A DNA stretch of 64,000 bases. It comes from Candidatus Stammera capleta (GTDB taxonomy: Bacteria; Pseudomonadota; Gammaproteobacteria; Enterobacterales; Enterobacteriaceae). The notes below the pieces were generated by a model. The model searched no databases. It was not told the origin of the DNA and saw only the letters and a list, made by a program, of their open reading frames with translations. The stretch spans positions 237,996-301,995 of the forward strand of contig CP043993.1 of the NCBI GenBank assembly GCA_015140255.1. Reading direction: 5' to 3'. Below, piece by piece: positions 1 to 11,988 of this stretch; positions within the stretch are counted from its first letter, which is position 1, and every line of letters starts with the position of its first letter. Both the position numbers and the translations under genes were made by a program.

Positions 1-474
1 GAAAAAAATATTAATTGAGATATTTTAGATAATTTTTCTTTTATTTTATTAAGCATATTAAAAGCAATATTTTTATGAATTATTTCTCTACCTTTAAATT
101 TTATAATTATTCTAATTTTATTTCCTTTTTTTAATAAACGTTTAGTATTTTTAATTTTTATGTTAAAATCGTTTTTATTTGTAACAGGTCTAAATTTTAT
201 TTCTTTTATATTAATAGATTTATTTCTTTTAATTTTTTTTTTTTTTTTTATATAAAAATTTACCATAATTTAATATTTTACATATTGGAGGATTAGTATT
301 TGGATTTATTTCTACTAAATCTAAATTTTTTTTTTTAGCTAAATTTATTGCTTTATTTATATCAAATATTTTAATTTCTTCTTTTTTATCTCCAATAATT
401 TTTACTTTTAAAGATTTTATTTCATAGTTAATTCTATGTATTTTTTTATTTTTTTTTTTTATATTAATTTTAAT
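1..474 (-). CDS. infC: Translation initiation factor IF-3, 3' end outside window, frame interrupted by poly(A) tract
   Basis: IF-3 binds the 30S subunit and checks start-codon selection. Reading from an AUU codon at 474 gives a start ([18 protein letters not shown]) whose length to the RIN motif matches the E. coli protein exactly; E. coli infC also starts with AUU. The linker motif NTNPPICKILNYGKFLYK follows. A run of 17 A (233-249 on the complement) then puts the reading frame into UAA. One A fewer, or two more, restores a perfect continuation (INIKEIKFRPVT, then IIIKFKGREIIHKNIAF). The start overlaps the thrS stop by 5 bases, as part of the thrS-infC operon. The gene runs off the left edge. 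Identification is certain; whether the break is a real indel, transcriptional slippage or a sequencing error cannot be told here. Confidence 0.9.
233..249 (-). repeat. 17-base homopolymer (poly-A on coding strand) breaking infC
   Basis: The plus strand shows 17 consecutive T, so the infC coding strand reads TAT, 17 A, TT. The frame before the tract runs into UAA just after it, while the sequence after it encodes good IF-3 in the frame reached by removing one A. Long A runs are known sites of RNA polymerase slippage in A+T-rich symbionts. Confidence 0.9.
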
Positions 475-2275
475 AATTTACTCCTTCAATATTTGTTTTT
501 TTTTTAATTTTTTTAATTAAATTATTAATATTTGTTTTGAAAAATTTATTATTTAAAGTTTTTCTTACATTAATAGTATTAGAAAGAACTTCTTTATCGC
601 CGCATACTATCATGTAGGGTATCTTTTGTAAAGTATGTTTTCTAATTTTATAATTTATTTTTTTATTTTCAAAATCACTTATTGATCTAATATTATTTTT
701 ATTTAATATATGCAATATATTTTTACAATATTCTTTATGTTTTTTAGAAATACTCATTATTACTATTTGTATAGGAGTTAACCATATAGGTAATCATCCA
801 TTATTTTGTTCTAGTAATATACCTATAAATCTTTCTAATGATCCTAATATAGCTCTATGTATAATTATAATTTTTTTTCTAATATTTTTTTTATTTAAAT
901 AATTAATATTTAATTTTTCTGATAAATAAAAATCTAATTGTATAGTTCCACATTGTCATTCTTTATTATAGGAATCTTTAAGTGTGAATTCTATTTTAGG
1001 ACCATAGAAAGCTCCTTCTCCTTTTTTAATTTTAAATTTTATTTTTTTTTTTTTTAATATTTTTATTAATTTATTTTCTGATTTTTTTCATATTTTTTTA
1101 TTACCTAAATATTTTTTAGGTCTTGTTGATATATATATTTTAATATTTTTTAATTTTAAAAATTTATATATTTCTTGTATTATTTCAATACATTCAGATA
1201 TTTCTTTTTTAATTTGTTTTTGAGAACAAAATATATGTGCATCATCTTGAGTAAATGATCTAGTTCTCATTAATCCATATAAAGATCCAGAATATTCGTT
1301 TCTATGACATATACCAAATTCTGCTATTTTAATAGGTAAATTTTTATATGACCTTATTTTTTGTTTATATATTTCTATGTGTCCTAAACAATTCATTGGT
1401 TTAATACATAATTTTTTTTTTTCAGATTTTGTAGTAAATATAAATTTATTGAAATAATTTCAATGTCCACTATTTTTTCACATATTTTTATTAATTAAAT
1501 ATGCACTTTGTACTTCAATATAATTATATTTACGAATTTTTTTTCTTAATAATTTTTTAATATTTTTCAGGATTATAAATCCTTTATAATTTCAAAATAT
1601 CATTCCTGGAGTTTCTTTATTTATGTGATAAAAATTAATTTTTTTATTTATAATTCTATGGTCATTAATATTATATTTATTTTCTTCTGTTTTTTTTTTT
1701 TTAATTTTTATACATATTTTTAATATATATTGTTTTTTTATTTTTATATTAAATAAATTTATATTATTATATTTACTAAAATATTTTTTTATGAAATTTA
1801 GGTTCAATAATTTTTTTTTTTGATTTTTTTTATTTATTTTAATAAAATTATTTTTTTGTATATCTTTTTTAGATATTATATTTTTATCTATATTTATTTT
1901 TATATATTTATATATATTTTTTTTAATTTTTAATAGTATTTTTGTAGATATTTTTTTTTTATATTTTATATAAAAAAATAAATTATTATTTTTAATTTTT
2001 AATTTTATTAAACTAAAAATTTTTAATATTTTTTTAAGAGATTTAACTATTAAATATTGAAATATTTTATTAAGAATTTTTTTACCTAAAAAAGAATTAA
2101 TTTTTATTAAATTTAATTTTATATTTTTTTTAATTATATAATTTAAATTAACTATTTTTTTATTTATATAACCTGCTATATATTTATTGTTTTTTTTTTT
2201 TTTTTTTATAAATTCTAATATAGAAATATTTTTTTTAAATGAATATATTTTTCTTAAATATTTTATTTTAACCAT
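470..2275 (-). CDS. thrS: Threonyl-tRNA synthetase with degenerate editing domain
   Basis: Class II synthetase that charges tRNA-Thr; 601 residues against about 642 in E. coli. Catalytic motifs are clear: [12 protein letters not shown] (the Trp is UGA at 1592-1594), [32 protein letters not shown] (motif 2) and FTQDDAHIF. The anticodon-binding domain ends with [15 protein letters not shown]. The first 195 or so residues should hold the TGS and editing (N2) domains. A TGS-like [11 protein letters not shown] is visible, but the editing signature (HxxxH and CxxH) is absent: there is no His at all before residue 200. Start ATG at 2275; the stop overlaps the infC start. Aminoacylation is probably retained and editing of Ser-tRNA-Thr probably lost. 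Confidence 0.96.
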
Positions 2276-2378
2276 ATTAAATCCTTATATTATAATTATA
2301 TAATTATTATATAATAATAAGTGTTTCTTTATTAATTTTTATTAATGTATATATTTATTATTTATTTTGGTATATTTT

Positions 2379-2855
2379 GTGAATCGTAGAAATCATTTAT
2401 TTTTTTCTATTTTATTTATATTTTTTTTTATAAAAATATTTAATATCTTATATTATATAGATTTATGACATTTAATTTTTTTTAGTTTAATATCTTGTTT
2501 ATTACCAGATATAGATCATAAAAAATCCTTTTTAAGGAATAATTTTTTTTTTTTGTCTTGATTTATTTTTTTTAGTCATAGAAAAATTACTCATAGTTTA
2601 TTTTTATTAGTTATTCTATTTTTAATTTTATTTTATTTAAATTATTTAAATATTAATTTAAATTTAGATATTATAACTGGTACAATAATAGGTTATTTAA
2701 GTCATATTATAGCTGATATGTTTACATTTAGAGGAATATATTTTTTTTGACCTTTAAATATTAAAGTTAGATTTCCTTTATGATTTATTTTTTATAATAA
2801 AGTATTTATATATATTTTTTGTATTTTATTTTTTTTTTTATTATTATTTTTTTAA
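2379..2855 (+). CDS. ydjM: YdjM-family membrane-bound metal-dependent hydrolase-like protein
   Basis: A 158-residue inner-membrane protein of the YdjM (DUF457) family; the biochemical role of the family is unproven. Family motifs are present: LPDIDH at residues 42-47, HRKITHS at 67-73 and SHIIADM at 108-114, with hydrophobic segments between them. These His/Asp clusters resemble metal ligands. I chose the GTG start at 2379 because VNRRNHLFFSI aligns with the family N-terminus and no ATG lies in frame upstream. Several Trp are UGA. It is transcribed away from thrS and lies 8 bases before recC, so it probably leads that operon. In E. coli ydjM is LexA-controlled; I see no SOS box here. Confidence 0.85.
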
Positions 2856-2863
2856 AAATTTAT

Positions 2864-5800
2864 ATGTTTATATTATATCAATCAAATGATTTAGAAGTAT
2901 TACAACATGTAATGTTGTATAAATTTAAAAAAATAAAAAAACAAAGTTATACAATATTAGTATCTGATCATAATTCTTCTTTATTTTTAAAAATGTTTTT
3001 ATCTAAAAAATTAGGTATTTGTGCTAATTTTAATTTTATATTACCGGCAAAATTTATATGAAATATTTATAAAAAAATTATTCCTGAAATATCTGATAAT
3101 TATTTATTTAAAAGGAATAATCTAATATTTGTAATTATGAATTTATTACCTAAATTATTAAATTTAAAAGAATTTTTTATATTAAAAAAATATTTATCAA
3201 ATAATTTAGATAATATAAAATTATATGATTTATCTTATAAAATTGCAGATATTTACGATAAATATTTAATGTATAGAGTAGATTGATTATATAAATGAGA
3301 AAATTATGAATTAGTAGATAATTTAAGAAATAATATTCATCAATTATGACAATCAATTTTGTGAAGAGAAATAATTTTTTTCTATAATAAAAAATTTAAT
3401 TATATTTGAAATAGATGTAAAATTTATTATAATTTTTTAGATTTAATAAATAAAAATAATTTATTTTTTCTTAAAAAAAATTTATCTGAATTATTTATAT
3501 TTAATATTTCTTATTTACCTCCAATATATTTAAATACTATTTATTTATTATCTAAATATATTAATGTAAATTATTTTATAATTAATCCTAGTTCTAAATA
3601 TTGATATGATAATTTTATCTTTAATAAAAATATTTTAAATATTAATAATTTATATAATATAGATTCTTCTTTATATAAATTAAATCCTTTAATAATTAAT
3701 AATTGTGAGTTTTTTTTTGAATATTTGTCTTTAATTAAAAATTTTGATATCTATGAAATAGATTGTTTTGTTGAATTTAATAATAAAAATTTATTAAATA
3801 TCATTAAAAATGATATTTTAAATTTTAAAAATTCTTTTATTTCAAATAAAATTTCAATTAAGAAAAATAATTCAAATAGTTCTTTAACTATTAATACTTC
3901 TAATAATTATATTAATGAATTACTAAAATTAAAAAAATTTTTATTTTACTTGATAAAAAATAAGAAATATTACGTTAATGATATATTAGTATTAGTTACT
4001 AATATAGATATATATTACTCATATATACACACAATTTTTTCTGAGAAAAAATGTAAAAAATATTTACCTTATTATATAATGAATAAAAATTTAATTTTTG
4101 ATAATAAAATATTAGATTTATTTATAAATTTATTTAATATATCAAATACTAAATTTACATTTAGTAAAATTTTATATTTTTTAAAAAATGATGTTTTTTT
4201 AAAAAAATTTAATATTAGTAAAAATGAGTTTGATATTATTTCGAATATCATTAAAAACGATGGTATATGTAATGATATAAATAATTTTTTAATTAATGAT
4301 AAATTATGTGAATTTAATTATTCAATTTTATTAGATAGTATTAAACGTATATTATTAGGTTATGCTATTAATGATAAATATTGTTTTTGAAATAATATAG
4401 CTCCTTATTCTTTAATAGATAATAATTATTATCATAAATTAATAGGTAAATTAGCTGATTTTATATTTAAAATTATTTATTGAAGAAAAATTTTAAATAA
4501 AAAATATTTTTTAAATTCATGAATTGATATTTCTAGAAAATTTATAAATGTTTTTTTTTTAAAAAATATTGTAAGAAAAAATTTTTTCTTAAAAAGAAAA
4601 GTATGATTTAATTTTTATGAAAATTGTAAATTATTTTATTTAAAAAAAAAAATTGAAATAAATTTGTTTATTAAAATTTTTATTAATTTTATTAATAAAA
4701 AAAAATATAAATTATATTCTTTAAATCATATTAATTTTTCTTCTTTAATAACTTTGCATAATATACCTTTTAAAGTAATTTGTTTTTTAGGTATGAATGA
4801 TAATGTTTATCCAAATAAAGTAGTAAATTATAATTTTGATTTAATTCATTTTAATCCTAGATTAGGTGATAAAAATAAATTAAATTATGACAAATATGTT
4901 TTTATTAAATTTTTATTATCAGCTCAAAAAAAAATATATATAAGTTATTTAAATTATTCTTCTTTAAAAAATAATAAATTATTTCCTTCTATTTTAGTTA
5001 ATAATTTAATTAATTATTTAAATAAAAAAAAATATTTAAAATTTAATTATAAAAATAATTATATGAAATTTAATTTTTTAATTAAAAAAATTAATTATAT
5101 AAAAAAAAAAAAATTTAATTTTTTAATTAAATTTAAGAAAAAAAAAAAAATATTTCTTCATAAATTTTATTCTTTTTTATCACATCCAATTAGATATTAT
5201 ATGATTTATTTTTTTAAAGTTAATTATTTTTCGTTTAATACTACAGATTATTATAGTAATTTTTTTCAATTAAATATGAAAAAGTTTTATTCTTGTAGAT
5301 TAGATTTAATAAATATTTATTTAAAAAATAATGCTGTAAATGATAGTATAATGTTTTATTTACAAACTTTAAATTTATTTCCTATTAATTCTTTTGGAAA
5401 AATTATATGAGACAAAGAAAAAAAAAATATTTATTTTTTATTTAAAAAAATAGAAAAAATTTTTCCTAATATTAAAAAATATAATTTTTTTTGTAAAATA
5501 TATGATTTTGTGTTATATGGTACTATTAATATATGTAGTAATTATGGAGTTGTAAAATGATTACCTAAAAATATTAATTTAATAGATGCTTTAATTTTTT
5601 GAATAGAACATTTAATATATTGTTATTTAGGAGGTAAAAATCAAAGTATATTATATGGTTACAATGGTTCATGAAGTTTTTTATATGTAAATAAAAATTT
5701 ATCTGAAAAATTTTTATATAAATATATAATATATTATTATTATTTTAATAATAAAAATATATTTTTTTTACCTAAATCTAGTAATGTTTGAATTTTAAAT

Positions 5801-6031
5801 GCTTATCATTTAAAAAATAAAAAAATTTTAAATAGTTTTTGATGTGAAAAGGCTAAAAATAAGTTATTAAATACATTATATGGTAATTATTTTATTAGTG
5901 GAGAATTATATGATATATATATATTAAATTACTTAAAAAAATTTAATCTTAAAATTAGTTTAGATTTTATAATTTATAAATCTGAACAATGATTATATGA
6001 TATGTTTAGTTATTTAATTTTTGATATTTAG
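2864..6031 (+). CDS. recC: RecBCD subunit gamma (RecC)
   Basis: RecC is the non-catalytic subunit of the RecBCD helicase-nuclease; it splits the DNA strands and recognises Chi in E. coli. Encodes 1,055 residues (about 1,122 in E. coli). The N-terminus (MFILYQSNDLEVL) and the block KKLGICANFNFILPAKFIW, followed by NLLP, match the family closely. The central and C-terminal parts are much more diverged, with internal UGA Trp codons keeping one frame throughout. It ends in UAG, 4 bases before recB. Order recC-recB-recD lacks the ptrA that separates recC and recB in E. coli. Whether Chi recognition is kept cannot be judged by eye. Confidence 0.93.
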
Positions 6032-6035
6032 TATT

Positions 6036-9000
6036 ATGTATATAGAAAATAATTTTTTAAATATATATTTAGGTAGAAGTAATTTAATTGAATCATCTGC
6101 TGGTACTGGTAAAACTAATTTAATATCACTATTATATTTACGTTTATTATTTGGTATAAATATAGAAAAAAATTTTTTTAATCTATCATTGAATAATATT
6201 TTAATTGTTACTTTTACAGATGTAGCTACTTTAGAAATTAAAATTAGGATATTAAATAATATTAGAGATCTACGTTTATCTTGTATTAAAAAATATCCTA
6301 TTAATAATATTATAAAAGATTTTTATATATTTATTAAAGATATTCCTAATATAGTAAATTTATTAGTTAAATATGAATCTATTATAGATAATATTTCTAT
6401 TTTTACTATACACAGTTTTTGTAAAAGAATTATTTTTACTAATTTTATTGAATCTAAAATAAATTATAATAGTATTATTATAGATAATGAAAATAATTTA
6501 CTTTACAGAATAGTTATTATATTTTGACGTAAATTTTTTGGTCCTTTACATATTAATTTAATTAAAATTATTTCTAGTTATTGATTAAATCCAATAAATT
6601 TATTTAAATTTTTACTACCTATATGAAATTTAATGTTTTTTAATTTTAATATTAAAAATAAATATTTATCTATAGAAGATTGTTATAATAAAATAATATT
6701 ATTTATTGATAATTTTAAAAAATTATGATTATTAAATTATGAAAATATTTATGATTTTTTAATTTCTAAAAATAAAATTTTAAATTTATTAAAATTAAAA
6801 GATTTATTTATAGAAATTAATATTTGATGTAAAAATAAAACTATAGATTTTTATGTACCCTATAATTTAAAAAAAATAGGTTTTATAAATTTATATAAAA
6901 TATCTAATAAAATAAATTTTTTAAATTTTTATGATATATTTGTATATATAGATAAAATTTTTTTTAAAATAAAAGATTTAAAATTTTTTATTATTTTTTT
7001 ATGTATTAAATATATTAAAAAGAAAATTTTAAAAATAAAAAAAAAAAAATTGTATTTAAGTTTTAATGATTTAATTTTTAAATTAAATAAAATTATAATT
7101 AATGATCATAATAAAGTGTTAGTTAATTGAATAAGAAATAATTTTCCTATATTATTAATCGATGAGTTTCAAGACACAGATTTTTTACAATATAATATAT
7201 TTCGTAAAATATATATAAATCAACGTTTAAAATTAAATACTAAATTAATATTAATAGGTGATCCTAAACAATCAATTTATACATTTAGAGGTGCTAATAT
7301 ATTTAATTATATTAAATCTAAAAAAAACATAGATTTTTTATATACTTTAAATACTAATTGACGTTCTTCAATTAATTTTGTAAAAAGTATTAATTATTTA
7401 TTTAAAAGAATTAATAATCCTTTTATATTTAAGGATATAAAATATTTAAATACAAATTTTTCTTTAAAAAATAATTTTTATTTAATTAAAAATAATAATA
7501 TATGTCCTTCTATAAATTTTTATGTTTTAAATAATTTAGATAAAAGAAAATGGAGAGAGAATTTAGCTACAGTATGTGCTATTAAAATTTCTCAATTATT
7601 AGATTATAATAATAATTTTTTTATATTTAACAAAAAAAGTAAAAGATCTATTTTACCTTCTGATATAGCTATTTTAGTTCATACTAATTATGAAATTAAA
7701 TTAATTTTTAATATTTTTAAAAAATTTAATTTACCTATTAATACTTATCTAGAAAAAAGTAATATATTTCATACTCATGAAGCTAAAGAAATATTTTTTT
7801 TATTAAAATCTATATTAAATCCTGAATCTGTTACTTTATTAAGCAGTGCTTTATCTACTTCTTTTTTTAATTTAGATCTTATTTATATTAAAAATATCAT
7901 AAATAATGAATTTCTTTTAAATAAATGAATAAATAATTTTTATTTTTATAAAAATATTTGAGATAAAGATGGTATATCAGTAATGATGAATAGTATATTA
8001 AAAGTTAATAAAAATAATGTTTTTTTTTTAGAAAAAAATAAATTTTGATTAAATAATATACTTCATATAACTGAAATTTTAGAAAAGAAAAGTTATAGTT
8101 TTAAAAATAATTTTTTATTAATTTATTGATTAAATGATAATATTTCAGATGTAAACAAAGAAAAAAAAGATTTTTATATTAGATCTTTAAATAAAAATAA
8201 TGGTATAAAAATTTCTACTATACATAAATCTAAAGGTTTACAATATAATATTGTATGATTACCTTTTATAATAAATTTTAAAGTTAATAATTTTTATTTT
8301 ATATATCATAATAGAAAAAATTTTAGATTAAATATAGATTTATATAAATTACGTAAAAATTTATTTTTTGTTAATGAAGAAATTTATTCTGAAGAAATGC
8401 GTTTATTTTATGTAGCTATTACTAGATCAATATATCAATGCAATATTTTTTTGTATGAATTATTGAATAATAAAAATAAAAAATTTTGTTTTACATGTTT
8501 AGGTAGATTATTAAGTAATGATAGTAATTATAATTTTAGTAAAATTAATAAAATTATTAATAATAATATAAATTATAAACATATATATTTTAATTTTTTA
8601 GATTATATGTATTTGAAAGATAAAAAATTTATTTTTTTAAAAAATAATAATATTAAAAAAAAAACTAAAAAATATAAATATTATATAAATAAAAAATATA
8701 TATTAAATTTTTCAAAAATAATTTCTTTAAAATTTAAAAGGAAAAAAAAATTAAATATTGATAATTTATTTTTAATAAATAATAAAAAAAGTTTACCAAA
8801 AGGTAAAAAGGTAGGTAATTTTTTTCATAAGATATTAGAAAAAATTAATTTTTTAGATTTATTGGATAATAGTAATATTTTATATTATATGTTAAAATTT
8901 AGTATTTCTAAAAAATGATTTTTTTGTATTAAAAGAATTTTATTTAATTTTTTAAATGTTAATTTATTAAATAATTCTATTAATATTTTAAATAAAAAAA

Positions 9001-9503
9001 TTGTTTATTTTAAAGAATTTGATTTTTTTTTACCTATAGTAAATTTATTAAATTTACGTAAATTTATTAATATAATTAATAAATATAGTTTTGTACCTAA
9101 AATATATAAAAATATTGATTTTAATATAGATAGTATAAAAGGTTTTTTAAATGGTATTATTGATTTACTATTTATTTATAAAAATAAATATTTTATAATT
9201 GATTATAAATCTAATTGATTAGGTAATAGTTATATTAACTATAGTAATAAATGTTTATATAAAACTATTTATTTATATCGTTATGATCTACAATATCTAT
9301 TGTATGCAATAGCTTTACATAATTATTTAAAATTAAATATTAAAGACTATAATTATAATATTAATTTTGGAGGTATATATTATATATTTTTACGTGGATT
9401 ATTTTTAGATAATAAAAATAATTCAGTTACTGGTATATTTTATACCAAACCTAATTTTTTATTAATTAAAAAGTTAAATTATTTTTTTAAAATTAAAGTA
9501 TAA
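6036..9503 (+). CDS. recB: RecBCD subunit beta (RecB), helicase and nuclease
   Basis: RecB is the 3'-5' helicase and nuclease of RecBCD. Encodes 1,155 residues (about 1,180 in E. coli). Walker A is LIESSAGTGKT near the N-terminus. Other helicase motifs visible are ILIVTFTDVAT, LLIDEFQDTD, GDPKQSIYTFRGA, TIHKSKGLQY and LFYVAITRS. The C-terminal nuclease motif GIIDLLFIYKNKYFIIDYKS followed by NWLG (Trp = UGA) keeps the Asp-Asp-Lys active site, so nuclease activity is expected. The start MYIENN is an ATG at 6036. The stop UAA shares its last base with the ATG of recD, suggesting translational coupling. Confidence 0.96.
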
Positions 9504-11362
9504 TGTGCAATGAAATTAATTTATTTATATATAAATGTTTAGAAAGAAAAGAAATTAATTTAATAGATGTTTATTTTTCTCAGATATTTAAGTTTGGTAA
9601 TTTTAAATCTGATGTAGTAGTTTTGTTTACTATGTTGATTAGTTTATCTAGTAGATTAGGTAATACTTGTTTACCTATATGTAGATTACTATATGAAAAT
9701 ATATTTTCTAAATATATATTAGATTTTTTAAAATATTTTTTTAGTAGATATATATCTATTAGTAATTGTATAGAAATATTATTTGAATTTAATGTTTTGA
9801 GTAAATATTACTATTATAATAAGACTCCTTTAATTTTATATAATAATTGTATTTATTTATATAAATTTTGAGTATATGAAGAATTTATTGTTAATTTTAT
9901 TAATTTAAATTTTTTTAAAAAAAAAAATTTTAATATAGATAAATTGTTTTTGTTTAAATTTTTAAGTAAATTTTATTTAGATATATATCAGAAAATTTCT
10001 GTTTTAAATGTTATTTTAAATAAAATTTCTTTTATTTCTGGTGGACCTGGTACAGGTAAAACAACTTTAATATCAAAAATAATTTTAATTTTATATGAAA
10101 TATTTAAATTCAAATATAGTAATTGTATAAAAATTATTTCTTATACAGGTAAATCTGCTTCTAATATTACTTATTCTTTAAAAAAAAATTATGATATTTT
10201 AAATGTTAGTTATTCTTTAAAAAAAAAATTACCTTATAAAGCTACTACTATACATAAATTTTTAGGTTTTAACTATAATAAAAATATTTTTATAAATGAT
10301 AATACTAATACTAGTATTTTAATTATAGATGAAGCATCTATGATTGATATATCTTTAATGTATTATTTATTATCTTCATTAAAATATATTAAAAAAATTA
10401 TATTTTTAGGTGATAGTAATCAAATAAGTTCTATAGATTCAAGTTCATTATTTAATGAAATTTGTAATTTTTATATTAATAATTTTAAAATTAGAAATAA
10501 AATTCTTAAGAGAATATTTTTAAATATTTTAAATTTTAAAAAAAAGTATTATATATATTTATCTTATATTAGTAATATAAGTTTTTTAAGTAAAAATTAT
10601 CGTTTTAAAAAAAATATTTATTTATATAAGTTTATTAATTTCGTAAAATTAGGATATATAAAATATATAGATAAATTTTTATATAAAAATAATTTTAAAA
10701 ATAATTTTAATTTTTATGATTCTGAAAAATATAATTTTAATTTTTTATTAAATTTTTGTGTAAAAAATTATATGAAATATATTAATTTTATTAGATTTGA
10801 ATTTAATTTAAATAAAATATGAAATATATTTAATAAATTTCAAATTATTTCTGTTTTAAAAAAAACTTTTTATGGTGTTAATTTTTTAAATAAATATTTA
10901 AATAATTATTTTTTAAGTAATAATTTAGTTAAAAATATATTATATATTTCCAATTTAGATTGTTATCATTATTTAGGTGAACCTATAATTATTACTAAAA
11001 ATAATAATGATTTGAAATTATTTAATGGAGATATAGGTTTTTTTATTTTTAAAAAAAATAAGTTTAAATTGATGTTTTTAGATTATAATAAAAATAATAG
11101 ATTTATAAATTACTTAAATTTAACTGATTGAAAAAATAACTGAGTAATAACTGTTCATAAATCACAAGGTTCTGAATTTAAACATATATTATTAGTATTA
11201 CCAAATTATTTTTCTACTCTTTTAAATAGAGAATTAATTTATACAGCTATAACTCGTGCTAAAAGTAAAATTACTATTTATGCTAATAAAAATATTTTTT
11301 TGTCTAGTATAAATAAAAAAAAAAATGTTTTTACTAATGTATTAAATAAATTATTAATTTAA
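9503..11362 (+). CDS. recD: RecBCD subunit alpha (RecD), 5'-3' helicase
   Basis: RecD is the fast 5'-3' motor of RecBCD. Encodes 619 residues (about 608 in E. coli). Walker A is FISGGPGTGKTTLISKI near residue 180. Further motifs are YTGKSASN, TIHKFLGF, LIIDEASMIDISLM, FLGDSNQISS, NYRF and the C-terminal TVHKSQGSEFKH with YTAITRAKSK. All helicase motifs are therefore intact. Start ATG at 9503 overlaps the recB stop by one base (TAATG). Ends in UAA, 12 bases before the MarC-like gene, which may be co-transcribed. Confidence 0.96.
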
Positions 11363-11374
11363 TATTTAAAATTT

Positions 11375-11986
11375 ATGAATTATATACAATATATAAATTT
11401 GTTAATAAAATTATTAATATTAATTAATCCTATAGGGTTAATTCCTATTTATCTATCTTGTATAGATAAAATAAATAAAAATGAAAGAAAGAAATTTAAT
11501 ATTTATATTAATTTAATAATGTTTTTTATCCTAATAATTATGTTTTTATTAGGAAATAAATTTTTAAATTTTTTTGATTTAAATATTAATGTATTACAAA
11601 TAACAGGTGGTTTATTAATTTCTTTAAGTTCTTTTAATATAATTAATGATTATTCAGATATTAAAGAAAAAAGTAGTTCTCAAAAAAAAATTAATTTTAT
11701 AAAATTACTTACTCCTATATCATTTCCTTTAATGGCTGGACCTAGTTCTATTACAATGTTAATTTCTTATGGTAGTAATTATTGTAATAATTTTTTAGAA
11801 TATTTTTTTTCTATTTTTTTTATTGCTGTATTTAGTTTTTTTTGTTGATTTTTTTTTGAATTAATTTTGATTTTAAGAAATTATATTTCTGATTTTATTG
11901 TTATTTTTTTAAATAAAATATTTTCTATTATTTTATTAACTTATGGAATACAAATAATTTTATTAAATATAAAAAAATTTATTTAA
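11375..11986 (+). CDS. MarC/YchE-family integral membrane protein
   Basis: A 203-residue polytopic inner-membrane protein of the MarC (UPF0056) family, whose function is unknown. Recognised by ILINPIGLIPIYLS in the first membrane segment, QITGGLLISLSSF, and ISFPLMAGPSSITMLISYGS. About six hydrophobic segments are visible. It resembles E. coli YchE more than YhgN (PLMAGP, the Ser/Gly-rich loop and a Cys-Trp pair, with Trp as UGA), but the exact ortholog is uncertain. It follows recD by 12 bases and converges on holA, whose stop lies 2 bases away. Retention in so small a genome suggests a useful transport or envelope role, which is inference. Confidence 0.82.
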
Positions 11987-11988
11987 AT

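Noticed and set aside
2864-11362. recC, recB and recD as strings of pseudogene fragments
   Set aside because: The breaks are UGA codons only, all pieces are in one frame per gene, and many breaks fall at conserved Trp. Reading UGA as Trp gives full-length proteins.
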